In this document: one piece after another, positions 7,854-17,219 of the stretch
Layout: every line of letters starts with the position of its first letter
How positions within the stretch are numbered: position 1 is the stretch's first letter
Assembly (NCBI GenBank): GCA_964578485.1
Contig: CAZODA010000007.1
Location: 48,668-112,667 of the forward strand
DNA: 64,000 bases
Direction: 5' to 3'
Source: CAZODA01 sp964578485
GTDB taxonomy: Bacteria; Bacteroidota; Bacteroidia; Bacteroidales; Marinilabiliaceae
Notes under the pieces: model-generated
What the model was told of the DNA's origin: nothing
Database searches by the model: none
The model's input: only the letters and a program-made list of their open reading frames with translations
Made by a program: the position numbers and the translations under genes

Positions 7854-9557
7854 TTAATATGGAATGGTGCTAAAATCAAAAGGAACAGGCTCGAGTAACA
7901 AATTTGGATTCATTGATACATCCAAATCAGGAAAAGGAATTTTAAAACTAAAATTAGCACGATCAAGGGTTAGCTTGTGGCTTTCAAGTTCTATCTCAGA
8001 TTTATCAACCTCATCTTTATAATAATCATATAAACCTCCTTCGTATTGCCCCCTCTCTTGATTCTGAATATAATCAATAGCTTGATCACGATCGTAATAC
8101 GACAAACGAACCAAGTCATACCAATTATCACCCTCACAGGCAAGCTCTTTTCTGCGCTCTTTTAAAATCATATCAAAAGTAAGAGATGAGACTGGAGAAA
8201 CCCCTGCCATGGCACGAGACCTCACAAGATTAAAATACTCAAGAGCCTCGCTATCGCTTGTTGATTCATTATTTCCAAGAATTGCCTCAGCATAAATAAG
8301 GTATATGTCAGCCAATCTAAGTACGTGGGTAGCCAAATCAGTTGACATACGTTCGCTGGGACGGCCCGCTTCAGGTGTATGGTCGCCGGAATTATGCCCA
8401 ACTACATGTTTTACAATATTGGCACCTGTAGCTACACCAAAAGAAGCATCAGCAACATTATTATCATCATCCATTGTTGCAGTAAAACCACCAACATGAC
8501 GCCAAAAATAAGGATAATGATCGTTCCACATCATCATGGTTGCCTTACGTCTGGAATCGTCATTATTACGAACCGGATTTAAAGCATCCTCACCAAACAA
8601 TTGTTGAAGATCAATGGTTATTCCACGCCAAGTACCCCAAGTATCACCGGCAATAGCGGTAAAATTATTTAAAGCTACATCCGATTGTATTGAGTTCTGG
8701 GAAGTCCATTGTGAAGAAATAGTCCATCTCCACGACATAAGATTTTCTTCATTGAAATTTCCGGTACTAATTCTGAAAAGATTACTGTAAACAGGCTCTA
8801 ACTTACCTGGATATTTGTCGATCACAGTTTTTGCATAATCACGTGCTAAATCCAAATATTTCTGATCACGACTCATACTTTGACCTAAACCTGAACGGGT
8901 AAGATAAACTTTTGAAAGAAGACCCATTGCCGAATATTTGTGAATACGGCCACGATCATTAGTCTCTGGAAGTAATTCAATAGCTCTTAAAAGTGTCCTT
9001 TCAATATATTCATAGACATCCTCCAAATTGTTCTTTCTGAGCTCATTGGCTGTGCCTGCGCCAATAATTTCACTATTACTGTGAATTATTGGAACTTCTC
9101 CCCATCCACGAACAAGATAAAAGTAAGCCATTGCTTTCCAAGTCATGGCTTCTCCTAAAACTGTGTTTTTTACTTCCTGGCTTACATTTGGTCCTGCAAC
9201 TCTTTCAACACCTTCAATTACAGCATTGGCATTGGCATTTACAGCCCATAATGATGTTATGGCTGCTGTAAGATCACTATCAGATGAACTAAGAATAATG
9301 TTTAAATAATTATTGTCCATACCTGCAAAAATATTGCCGGCCATAGCATCACCTATCCAAAGATAACCACGAATAAAATCATGCCAGGGAGAATTATATA
9401 TAACATTAGCAGCCTGAAAACACTGTTCGTTTGTTTGATAAAAATTATCAATCACATAAGTATCTTCAGTAGGTCGGTCTAAAAAATCTTCACAGGCAGT
9501 GGTAACAAATAATAATATCACCATCGCCCAAAGTTTATATATCAATATCTTTTTCAT
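7854..9557 (-). CDS. SusD/RagB family nutrient-binding outer membrane lipoprotein
   Basis: A 567-residue SusD-like protein with a lipoprotein signal (VTTACEDF, C22) and the family hallmarks: DRPTEDTYVIDNFYQTNEQ near the N-terminus, the TPR-like core (GEAMTWKAMAYFYLVRGWG), and the C-terminal ILKERRKELACEGDNWYDLVR motif. SusD lipoproteins sit as lids on SusC transporters and bind the oligosaccharide before import. The gene follows susC with only 18 bp between. The linked GH26 gene points to a mannan ligand (inference). Length is normal. Confidence 0.95.
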   Translation of the reverse strand: MKKILIYKLWAMVILLFVTTACEDFLDRPTEDTYVIDNFYQTNEQCFQAANVIYNSPWHDFIRGYLWIGDAMAGNIFAGMDNNYLNIILSSSDSDLTAAITSLWAVNANANAVIEGVERVAGPNVSQEVKNTVLGEAMTWKAMAYFYLVRGWGEVPIIHSNSEIIGAGTANELRKNNLEDVYEYIERTLLRAIELLPETNDRGRIHKYSAMGLLSKVYLTRSGLGQSMSRDQKYLDLARDYAKTVIDKYPGKLEPVYSNLFRISTGNFNEENLMSWRWTISSQWTSQNSIQSDVALNNFTAIAGDTWGTWRGITIDLQQLFGEDALNPVRNNDDSRRKATMMMWNDHYPYFWRHVGGFTATMDDDNNVADASFGVATGANIVKHVVGHNSGDHTPEAGRPSERMSTDLATHVLRLADIYLIYAEAILGNNESTSDSEALEYFNLVRSRAMAGVSPVSSLTFDMILKERRKELACEGDNWYDLVRLSYYDRDQAIDYIQNQERGQYEGGLYDYYKDEVDKSEIELESHKLTLDRANFSFKIPFPDLDVSMNPNLLLEPVPFDFSTIPY

Positions 9558-9575
9558 AAGAATAAAATTTTCTTT

Positions 9576-12500
9576 TTAAAACGAAACATTAATACCAAAG
9601 GAATATATGCGAGGCGATGGGTAACGTCCATTATCCAAGCCATAAACATTTACGCTGGTCTGACTGGCTCCTATTTCCGGATCAAGACCCGAATAATTGG
9701 TAATAGTCCACATATTTTGAAGATTGGTATAAATTTTAACACTATTTAAACCAAGATAAGATGTAATCCTTGACGGCAGATAATAAGCAAGAGAAATATT
9801 TTTGAACCTAAGGTAAGATCCATCCTCAATATATCTGTCAGAAAGCCTGTTGTTATTATTTGGATCATTAGTAACAGCCCTTGGCAAATTGTTTTTCCCC
9901 ATTTTAACTATCTTAACATTATCAATATCCTGATGCCAAGCCAGTTCATAATCTTCCCCATCTTTAGTATAAATTGTCACTTCGTCTCCCACAGGGCCTA
10001 AAATAGTACGGTCGGCAGCTGATGCCAACTGGTTATCCCACAAAGAAGCCATACGTCCGAGATCTCTACCAATGTAATTCAACACTTTATTGCCGTAGCT
10101 ACCATTAATAAAAACATTCAATTCAAAATTCCGATAGCTAACAGTATTGTTAAATCCAAAAGTGAACTTTGGCCAGGGTGAACCAAGATTTGTTCTGTCA
10201 TATTCATCAATAATACCATCAGGTTTACCTTCAGGACCCGAAATATCCTTGAACTTAATATCACCAACCCAGGTATTGTTACCGGGCTTCCAGTTATCAA
10301 TGTCGCTAGGATATTTTTCAGGGCGCGGACTTGTAAGAATATCCTCTTTACTTGTATAAATTCCTTCCACCTTATATCCGTAAAAACCAAATAAGGATTC
10401 TCCTATACGAGTTACAGAAACAACATCGTTCCATTGTCCATAACCTTCGATATGAGCTGCAGGTGTGTCTGTTAAACCTTTTAATTCATTCTTATTAAAA
10501 GTAAGAGACAAATCACTGTCCCACTTAACCAAACCTACAACAGGACGCGTGTTTAAAGAAATCTCTAAACCCTGATTTTGTATCTCTCCAAAATTTCCCG
10601 TAGGAGCATCTATGCGAGATGATTCATTACCACGATTACCCATATAAGAACCTAATTGCATCTCCATCAACATGTTTTGAGATATTTTATGGTAAAGTTC
10701 TACGACAAGATCAATTCTACTGTTCAAGAAACTAAGATCTAAACCTAAATTATACATCTCTTGACTTTCCCATTGTACAAAGGTGTTGGCAATATTAGTC
10801 TGACGATATCCAAGGCCCAATCCTGTCGGCATCCTTGAAATAGCAGCACCCCATTTATAAGAACCAATATTAGAATTCCCGGTTTGGCCCCATCCTCCAC
10901 GTATCCTTAAATTATTTATATAAGGCTGAAGCGAGGTCCAAAAGTCTTCGTTGGATATACGCCACATTACCGATGCAGCATGGAAAGGAGCCCAACGATT
11001 TTCAGGACCGAAATTAGATGAGCCATCATAACGGAAAGTATAAGTGAAGTAATACTTGTTATTAAAATCATAATTTAACCTGCTAAATACTGAGACCATA
11101 GCACCACTTCCAAAGCCTGAATCAACCTGCCCCTGCATAGTAGCAGGCTCGCCAAGTGCCGGAGAATTAATTATATTACTCGTTAAATCTGTACTCCTGC
11201 CGGAAAGATATTCCCAGCTCCATTCTGATGCTTCCTGACCTACCATAAAAGTGGTGTTATGCAGATTAAAGGAACGTATAAAGGTTAAATAATTCTTTAG
11301 CTCCCAAAAATAATTTTTGTTAAACTGCCACTTTGAATCATTTACAGTATTAACTACTGAGCCATACTGAAAAGTGGGCTTAAACAAATAGGAATTAATA
11401 TCACCTATATCGGTGGAAGCCTCACTCCTTAATGTTAATCCGTCAATAAATTTAATTTCACTAAAAATATTAGCAGTAATATTATAACGCTTCAATCTTA
11501 TTTCCTCATCCAATGCTTTTCCAATCGGATTTATTCTACCCGGAGACCCTTCACGTTCATCCCCCGACCACGAGCCATCTACATTATAAATTGGAATATC
11601 AGGTGAACTGCGCAAGGCAACATTTATAATTCCCTCCTCACTATTATTGAGACCCAAATTCTCTTCAACTCGAGATAAAGTGATATTAGTTCCAATAGTC
11701 CACCAATTTTTAAGATCCGCATCTAAATTAACACGACCGGTAAAACGCTCATAATCACTTCCTATAACTGTACCGTCCTGACTTAAATAACTGCCGGAAA
11801 AGTAATAACGAGTCTTGTCAGTACCTCCCGATGCACTTAACTGATGACTTTGCATAGCTGCAGTCCGAAAAACAGCATCCTGCCAGTCGGTACCCTTACC
11901 AAGTAAATCTATGTCCTTAAATTCAGTACGAGGATCACGACCACCGGTTGCCTCAGCAACACTGTTACTATAGCTTGCAAAGGTTGGTAAATCCATCATT
12001 TTTATACGCTTAGCCTGCTCCTGAATACCATAGTTAAATCCATATTCAAACTTTGCATCACCGGCTTCACCACGACGAGTAGTGATTAAAACAACACCGT
12101 TGGCACCCCTTGAACCATAAATGGCAGTGGCTGAAGCATCTTTTAATATTTCCATCGAAATAATGTCAGCAGGATTAATATTGGATAAACCTCCGCCAAA
12201 GGTTCCGACAGGTGCATTACCAAGCTTATCACCAACCCCGATTGCATGGCCACCCAAGGAAATGTTCTGAACAGGAATGCCATCTATAACATACAAGGGC
12301 TCTGCTGCATTGGCACTAAGAGTACCTTGGCCTCGAATACGAATAGAAACTGAAGCGCCGGGCTGACCTGAAGTCGTGATGGCTGTTACACCGGCAGCAC
12401 GACCCTGTAAAGTCTGATCTATGCTGGAAGCAAGGGAACCGGAAATTTGCTCAGCAGAAACTGATACACTGGCACCCGAAATATCACTCTTTCGCATACC

Positions 12501-12827
12501 ACCATAACCAACTGCAACAACTTCATCAAGATAAAAATCCGAAGATTCGAGAATAATGTTAATAATTGTTTGATCATTAACATCAACACGTTGCGACTCA
12601 AATCCTATAAAACTAAAATTCAACACCTCTTGCTCTGGTTCCAAATTTATCTGATAATTACCATTAACATCAGTAACAGTGCCGATAGTGGTACCATCAA
12701 TAACAATTGAAACTCCAGGTAAAGGATTATTTGCATTATCAGTTACAATCCCTGAAATTGTCCTTGCTTGTCCAAACAATATTGCAGGGAAGAAAAACAA
12801 TAATAACAAACCTAGTTTTCTTGTCAT
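9576..12827 (-). CDS. SusC/RagA family TonB-linked outer membrane transporter
   Basis: This 1083-residue protein has a signal peptide (cleavage near FGQA), an N-terminal carboxypeptidase-regulatory-like domain (about 22-97), a TonB-box-like DEVVAVGYG (101-109), a plug domain with SIRIRGQGTLSANAAEPLYVIDGIPV (bridging 165-200), and a long beta-barrel ending in the aromatic GINVSF. It imports oligosaccharides across the outer membrane together with the SusD lid, powered by TonB-ExbBD. It is the first gene of the locus. The 326-bp upstream region holds a 21-bp palindrome that could bind a regulator. No adjacent hybrid two-component system, SusR or ECF/anti-sigma pair is present, and the N-terminus has no anti-sigma-interacting STN domain. 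Confidence 0.96.
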   Translation of the reverse strand: MTRKLGLLLLFFFPAILFGQARTISGIVTDNANNPLPGVSIVIDGTTIGTVTDVNGNYQINLEPEQEVLNFSFIGFESQRVDVNDQTIINIILESSDFYLDEVVAVGYGGMRKSDISGASVSVSAEQISGSLASSIDQTLQGRAAGVTAITTSGQPGASVSIRIRGQGTLSANAAEPLYVIDGIPVQNISLGGHAIGVGDKLGNAPVGTFGGGLSNINPADIISMEILKDASATAIYGSRGANGVVLITTRRGEAGDAKFEYGFNYGIQEQAKRIKMMDLPTFASYSNSVAEATGGRDPRTEFKDIDLLGKGTDWQDAVFRTAAMQSHQLSASGGTDKTRYYFSGSYLSQDGTVIGSDYERFTGRVNLDADLKNWWTIGTNITLSRVEENLGLNNSEEGIINVALRSSPDIPIYNVDGSWSGDEREGSPGRINPIGKALDEEIRLKRYNITANIFSEIKFIDGLTLRSEASTDIGDINSYLFKPTFQYGSVVNTVNDSKWQFNKNYFWELKNYLTFIRSFNLHNTTFMVGQEASEWSWEYLSGRSTDLTSNIINSPALGEPATMQGQVDSGFGSGAMVSVFSRLNYDFNNKYYFTYTFRYDGSSNFGPENRWAPFHAASVMWRISNEDFWTSLQPYINNLRIRGGWGQTGNSNIGSYKWGAAISRMPTGLGLGYRQTNIANTFVQWESQEMYNLGLDLSFLNSRIDLVVELYHKISQNMLMEMQLGSYMGNRGNESSRIDAPTGNFGEIQNQGLEISLNTRPVVGLVKWDSDLSLTFNKNELKGLTDTPAAHIEGYGQWNDVVSVTRIGESLFGFYGYKVEGIYTSKEDILTSPRPEKYPSDIDNWKPGNNTWVGDIKFKDISGPEGKPDGIIDEYDRTNLGSPWPKFTFGFNNTVSYRNFELNVFINGSYGNKVLNYIGRDLGRMASLWDNQLASAADRTILGPVGDEVTIYTKDGEDYELAWHQDIDNVKIVKMGKNNLPRAVTNDPNNNNRLSDRYIEDGSYLRFKNISLAYYLPSRITSYLGLNSVKIYTNLQNMWTITNYSGLDPEIGASQTSVNVYGLDNGRYPSPRIYSFGINVSF

Positions 12828-13153
12828 AATATTTATATTAAATTAATAATAACTAAAAAGGTTATATTGAATACTATAAGCTTAAGAAGTCAATTATTTG
12901 AAAATAATTAAAATCTGCATGAAACTCTATCCGCTTAAAGCAGAAAAAATAAAGATCAATAATCAAAGTGTAATAATTACACTTTAATAAGAAACAAAAT
13001 TACGTTTGAAACGAATGAAAGACTAATACTTTCTTATCATAATTTTGTAGTATTTTATAATTCTTAACTTTCATTAACACGCAAACATTCTTAGAATACA
13101 CAATTATCTTATTGTTTCGCATAATATTTTTAAATTGATATTTTAACTGAAAA
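12828..13153. other. Divergent intergenic region between susC and the DUF454 gene
   Basis: AT-rich with no gene. The main feature is the palindrome at 12965-12985. On the minus strand the palindrome is preceded by a TTTG and contains TACACTTTG, an imperfect resemblance to the Bacteroidota -33/-7 elements. The right half has no distinct signal. Confidence 0.45.
12965..12985. promoter_or_regulatory. 21-bp perfect palindrome upstream of susC (candidate operator)
   Basis: AAAGTGTAAT-A-ATTACACTTT, with 10-bp arms and a single central base. It is 138 bp from the susC start codon and overlaps the best -7-like sequence on that strand, as expected for a repressor or activator site controlling the mannan locus. 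The regulator is unknown; none is coded next to it. Confidence 0.5.
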
Positions 13154-13531
13154 ATGTTTGTAAAAATTATTTTAACAATATTAGGTACTATATCCTTAGT
13201 ATTGGGGATAATAGGAATTGTGGTACCGGGATTACCTACTACGCCTTTTTTATTACTTACTGCAGGTTTATATTTAAAAAGCTCGAACAAACTGTATAAC
13301 AAGCTGATTTCAAACAAATATGCAGGACCTTATATTCTAAACTATAAGAAAAACAAAGGAATGTTGAAAAAAGAAAAATTATCAGCAATAATTTTTATCG
13401 CTCTTATGATTTCAATTTCATCTATATTCTTTATATCAGATTTAATAATAAAATTAATTGTTATAACTGCCGGAATAATAGGAACTTTGACGATTTGGTT
13501 TATAGTGCCGCGCGGTAAAAAACAAGATTAA
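13154..13531 (+). CDS. DUF454 (YbaN-like) small inner membrane protein
   Basis: A 125-residue membrane protein with the DUF454 signature GIIGIVVPGLPTTPFLLLTA at 20-39 and hydrophobic segments at about 5-24, 30-45, 78-95 and 100-117. The sequence ends in a positively charged tail (PRGKKQD). The family is widespread, in proteobacteria often near recombination or nucleotide genes, and its function is not established. It is transcribed divergently from susC and is probably unrelated to mannan use. Confidence 0.85.
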   Translation: MFVKIILTILGTISLVLGIIGIVVPGLPTTPFLLLTAGLYLKSSNKLYNKLISNKYAGPYILNYKKNKGMLKKEKLSAIIFIALMISISSIFFISDLIIKLIVITAGIIGTLTIWFIVPRGKKQD

Positions 13532-13746
13532 AACATCTCTGAAAGTGAAAAATAAATCACCGATACTTTTAGAAATATCTATCCATAATTTGAAACTTAG
13601 CGGAAAAAACGGCAAATCTATTGAATGAAAATATGCAAAGCCTGTTTCATTTTTGTATTTTTGCATAGTAGAGTAAATAAACATACAAGATCAAAAACCA
13701 TTAAACGAAATACTTGTTACAACAAAGAACAAATTAGTTGAAAACC

Positions 13747-14079
13747 ATGAGGATCACCTTTTTTAAAATACCTTCACACCGGCGATTTCAGCATAATCCC
13801 ATCTATTATGACGAAGCTAAAGAAAAACGTATAGAACGTGAAAGGCGAATTCGATCAGAAATGGGTTTAGAACCCATAGAAGGGGATGAATCAGTTAGTT
13901 TTGAAGACAGAATAAAGGGGAAAATACGAGAATCAGGTATCAAATCAAATTTTGAAGTAAGCAGAAGTATTCGGCGTAAATCAAATTTTAGACTATTTGT
14001 TATCTTAATTATTTTATTTGCTCTCTTTTATTTGATATTACAATCGGGCTTTGACTTGTTTGGCCTATTTTTTAAATAA
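13747..14079 (+). CDS. Small basic protein with C-terminal membrane anchor, upstream of mutL
   Basis: A 110-residue protein I do not recognise as a named family. The first half is strongly charged (YYDEAKEKRIERERRIRSEMGLEP) and likely alpha-helical. The last 30 residues form one transmembrane segment (LFVILIILFALFYLILQ) close to the C-terminus, so it looks tail-anchored, with the charged part in the cytoplasm. The ATG at 13747 is preferred over a TTG 9 bases upstream. It lies 63 bp before mutL on the same strand. A TATTTTTG at 13656-13663 could be the -7 box of the shared transcript. Confidence 0.65.
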   Translation: MRITFFKIPSHRRFQHNPIYYDEAKEKRIERERRIRSEMGLEPIEGDESVSFEDRIKGKIRESGIKSNFEVSRSIRRKSNFRLFVILIILFALFYLILQSGFDLFGLFFK

Positions 14080-14142
14080 CAAAATACTGTTTTTCATCTT
14101 AATTTATCAACTTTTTAATTCTTCCAGGAGGTATAAGTTCTC

Positions 14143-15999
14143 ATGCCGGACATAATACATTTATTACCCGATTCAGTTGCCAACCAAATTGCTGCAGGTG
14201 AGGTAATCCAAAGGCCTGCATCTGTTGTTAAAGAATTAACTGAAAATGCAATTGATGCAGGAGCCGGTGAAATAAAAGTAATAATAAAAGACGCCGGACG
14301 TACTTTAATCCAAGTTGTTGATAATGGAAGTGGTATGACTGAAACCGATGCACGCTTAGCTTTTGAGCGACATGCTACTTCAAAGATTACATCAGCCAAC
14401 GATTTATTTGAGATAAAAACCATGGGTTTCAGGGGTGAGGCTCTTGCATCAATAGCTGCAATTGCACATGTTGAATTAAATACGCGACATTCCGAAGAAG
14501 AACTTGGCACACGAATAATAATTGCAGCTTCCGCTGTAGAATCTCAAGAGCCCGTTAATTGTCCTAAAGGAAGTAACTTTATAATTAAGAATCTTTTCTA
14601 CAATGTTCCGGCGCGCAGGCGTTTTTTAAAATCCAATACTACAGAATTACGCCATATTATTAATGAAGTACAAAGAATAGCAATTGCCAACCCTCATATA
14701 GCGGTTTCATTAAGTCACAATGATCAGCCTCTAATAAATCTACAGCCGGCGAATCATAAGCTCAGGATTACGAATATTATGGGTAAGTCGTGTAGTTCAA
14801 ACCTTTTGCCTGTAAATATAGATTCAACAGTTGCAAATATTTCCGGCTTTGTTGGAAAGCCTCAAAATGCCCGAAGAACAACAGGTGAGCAGTTTTTCTT
14901 TGTTAATGATCGCTATATGCGCCATCCGTATTTACACAAGGCTGTTATGGAAGCATATAGTAATCTCATCCCATCAGAAACTTATCCTTCATACTTTCTG
15001 TTTTTTAATATAGATCCAAAAATGATAGATGTAAATATTCATCCTACAAAGACAGAAATTAAATTTGAAGATGAAAGAATGATATGGAAAATTTTAAATG
15101 CCGCAATAAGAGAAAGTCTTGGTAAACACAATATTATACCTTCAATAGATTTTGATACCGACGGGCAAATTCATATACCTACAACAGTAAAAGATGATGT
15201 TAAAGCACCGGAAATTATATTAAACCCCGATTTTAATCCCTTTGAAACAGATAACACTGTTTCAGGAAAACCAAAATATATACCCTCAAACTGGGAAGAA
15301 CTTTATGAAGGTTTTAAAAATGACAAGCATGGCCTTGATTTTGAAACAGATACTATCGTAATTCCATCAAAGGAAAACGATAAGGATTTCCGTTTTAATG
15401 AAGATTCCTTATATGAAAAAGATCAATTACAAATAGAACATACTAGTTATTTCCAATTAAAAAACAAATATATTCTAACCCCCATACGTTCAGGATTAAT
15501 GATTATTGATCAAAGAAGGGCTCACCAGCGTATTTTATATGAACGATTTTTAGATATAATAAAAACTAAAAAGTCAACAACGCAGCAATTACTTTTTACT
15601 GAAACACTTAAATTTAACGAAGAAGAAACTGCTCTTATACGTGAGATTAAAGAAGATCTTGTGATTTTTGGATTTGATATTCAAGAACAAGATAATGGTG
15701 AATTCCTTTTACGAGGTATCCCATCAGAATTTGAAAACTTTAATGCTTCAAAAATAATGGAACTCCTATTAAATGCATATAAAACAGGAGAAGTTGATCC
15801 GGAAAGGGAAATTAAAGAACAATTTGCAACAATTATGGCTCAAAATGCCTGCATGAAAAGTGGAGAAGCACTTAGCGAAAAAGAAATGATGACAATTACA
15901 AATCGGCTTTTCAGATGTAAACATCCACACTTTTCGCCAATAGGAAAGCCTGTAATTTCAATATTAGAAAATGATGAATTAGAAAAAAGATTCCAATAA
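14143..15999 (+). CDS. mutL: DNA mismatch repair protein MutL
   Basis: A 618-residue MutL. MutL links MutS mismatch recognition to strand incision. The N-terminal GHKL ATPase motifs are intact: NQIAAGEVIQRPASVVKEL with catalytic E31, N35, DNGSGM (60-65) and GFRGEAL (95-101). After a linker (about 340-430) comes the dimerisation domain. The place of the endonuclease motif DQHA(X)2E(X)4E reads D456-Q-R-R-A-H-Q-R-I-L-Y-E, with H and the first E replaced by R and Q. The distal elements AQNACMKSGEAL and CKHPHFSPIGKP are also variant. A ribosome binding site (CCAGGAGG) precedes the ATG. The gene ends 14 bases before the assembly gap. Confidence 0.95.
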   Translation: MPDIIHLLPDSVANQIAAGEVIQRPASVVKELTENAIDAGAGEIKVIIKDAGRTLIQVVDNGSGMTETDARLAFERHATSKITSANDLFEIKTMGFRGEALASIAAIAHVELNTRHSEEELGTRIIIAASAVESQEPVNCPKGSNFIIKNLFYNVPARRRFLKSNTTELRHIINEVQRIAIANPHIAVSLSHNDQPLINLQPANHKLRITNIMGKSCSSNLLPVNIDSTVANISGFVGKPQNARRTTGEQFFFVNDRYMRHPYLHKAVMEAYSNLIPSETYPSYFLFFNIDPKMIDVNIHPTKTEIKFEDERMIWKILNAAIRESLGKHNIIPSIDFDTDGQIHIPTTVKDDVKAPEIILNPDFNPFETDNTVSGKPKYIPSNWEELYEGFKNDKHGLDFETDTIVIPSKENDKDFRFNEDSLYEKDQLQIEHTSYFQLKNKYILTPIRSGLMIIDQRRAHQRILYERFLDIIKTKKSTTQQLLFTETLKFNEEETALIREIKEDLVIFGFDIQEQDNGEFLLRGIPSEFENFNASKIMELLLNAYKTGEVDPEREIKEQFATIMAQNACMKSGEALSEKEMMTITNRLFRCKHPHFSPIGKPVISILENDELEKRFQ

Positions 16000-16012
16000 A
16001 TTTGTAAAAAAA

Positions 16013-16112
16013 NNNNNNNNNNNNNNNNNNNNNNNNNNNNNNNNNNNNNNNNNNNNNNNNNNNNNNNNNNNNNNNNNNNNNNNNNNNNNNNNNNNNNNNN
16101 NNNNNNNNNNNN
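16013..16112. other. Assembly gap (100 N)
   Basis: Exactly 100 unknown bases, the conventional filler for a scaffold gap of unknown length. It removes the start of the next gene (a rhomboid protease), so the real distance between mutL and the rhomboid fragment is not known. A typical rhomboid of about 200-220 residues would need roughly 500 missing bases. Confidence 0.99.
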
Positions 16113-16259
16113 TATTTTGTAATTGGATATGGCATCTTAACTTTGTTTATGGGAGTAGCTAATTTTCAGTTTGACAATGTTGCACATTTTGCCCATCTTG
16201 GAGGTATGCTCTTTGGTTATATAATAATCAAATACTGGCAAAAAAAAGGAAGCTATTAA
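16113..16259 (+). CDS. Rhomboid family intramembrane serine protease, C-terminal fragment (5' end in gap)
   Basis: The open frame entering from the gap codes for 48 residues ending at TAA 16257-16259. It shows the last transmembrane helices of a rhomboid protease, with the catalytic histidine in VAHFAHLGGMLFGY and a short basic tail (KYWQKKGSY). The serine-bearing helix is lost in the gap. It is followed 18 bp later by a second rhomboid gene, so the two are tandem paralogues. The truncation is an assembly effect, not evidence of a pseudogene. Confidence 0.85.
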   Translation, partial: YFVIGYGILTLFMGVANFQFDNVAHFAHLGGMLFGYIIIKYWQKKGSY

Positions 16260-16277
16260 TAACAAATATTGTTAGAA

Positions 16278-17195
16278 ATGAGCATTATTAAAGAAATAAA
16301 AGAATCTTTCAGATACGGTACTATACTTACCAGGTTGATCTATATAAACATTGGGGTCTTCCTTTTTATGCGTTTTATACAGCTCTTTCTTGTATTGGGA
16401 GGCTGGTCGCAAGGAACAATAAATTCATGGCTTGCTTTTTTTTCAGTCCCATCGGAACCAATTGCTCTCCTATTTAAACCATGGACCATATTTACTTATA
16501 TGTTCCTTCATTTTGAGTTTTTACATCTGCTCTTTAATGTTTTATATCTATATTGGTTTGGGAGATTATTCCTGCAGATTATAGGACCTGCTCTATTGCT
16601 GAGAACATATATTTATGGCGGAATAGCAGGTGCCGCACTCTATTTTATTGCTTATAATACAATACCAACAATACAAAACAACTTCCCGAACTCAATGCTG
16701 CTTGGTGCTTCAGCTTCAGTTTTGGCAATCCTATTTGCCGTAGCAAGATATAAACCGGATCATTCTGTCTATTTATTTTTAATTGGACCGGCGCGTCTAA
16801 AATATATAGCACTTGTTGCCTTTTTAATTGACCTTTTAAGTATTCCGGCTAATACAAATCCCCTTTTTAATAATATGGGAGGATTACTTGCACATTTTGG
16901 GGGCTCATTGGCAGGATTATATTTCGGTTGGCAATGGTCAAAAAAAGGAATACGAACTAGTTCGGCACTGTTTGACTCTTTTAAAAAATCGGAAATGGCA
17001 AAATTATTTGCAAAAAAAAGAGATATGAAAATTACACATAAAAGGCCATTGACAGATATGGAGTATAATTCCTTAAGAATTAAACGCCAAAAGGAAGTTG
17101 ACAGAATACTTGAAAAAATAAAAAACAGTGGCTATGACAGCCTTTCAAAAGAGGAAAAAAAGATACTCTTTGAAGCCAGCCGAAACAACGATTAA
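16278..17195 (+). CDS. Rhomboid family intramembrane serine protease
   Basis: A 305-residue rhomboid. About six membrane helices span 25-220, with the catalytic serine in LLGASASVLA (S145 from the ATG) and the catalytic histidine in LLAHFGGSLAGLYFG (H206). The HFEFLHLLFNVLYLYWFG segment matches the rhomboid loop/helix-2 region. A cytoplasmic tail of about 80 charged residues (DMEYNSLRIKRQKEVDRILE) resembles the C-terminal helical domain (DUF6576) common in Bacteroidota rhomboids. The ATG at 16278 was chosen over an in-frame TTG at 16269. Substrates are unknown. It is followed 24 bp later by the EEP hydrolase gene, so probably cotranscribed. Confidence 0.92.
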   Translation: MSIIKEIKESFRYGTILTRLIYINIGVFLFMRFIQLFLVLGGWSQGTINSWLAFFSVPSEPIALLFKPWTIFTYMFLHFEFLHLLFNVLYLYWFGRLFLQIIGPALLLRTYIYGGIAGAALYFIAYNTIPTIQNNFPNSMLLGASASVLAILFAVARYKPDHSVYLFLIGPARLKYIALVAFLIDLLSIPANTNPLFNNMGGLLAHFGGSLAGLYFGWQWSKKGIRTSSALFDSFKKSEMAKLFAKKRDMKITHKRPLTDMEYNSLRIKRQKEVDRILEKIKNSGYDSLSKEEKKILFEASRNND

Positions 17196-17219
17196 CATGA
17201 AATTAAAAGTGTTAAAGCA

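Noticed and set aside
2736..12827. The SusC/SusD locus as a novel system
   Set aside because: Gene content (SusC, SusD, SGBPs, GH26) is a standard mannan utilisation locus; only its terminator and palindrome are notable.
13000..13317. 105-codon antisense frame opposite the DUF454 gene
   Set aside because: It lies over a clear DUF454 coding frame and its product has no domain or signal features; a shadow.
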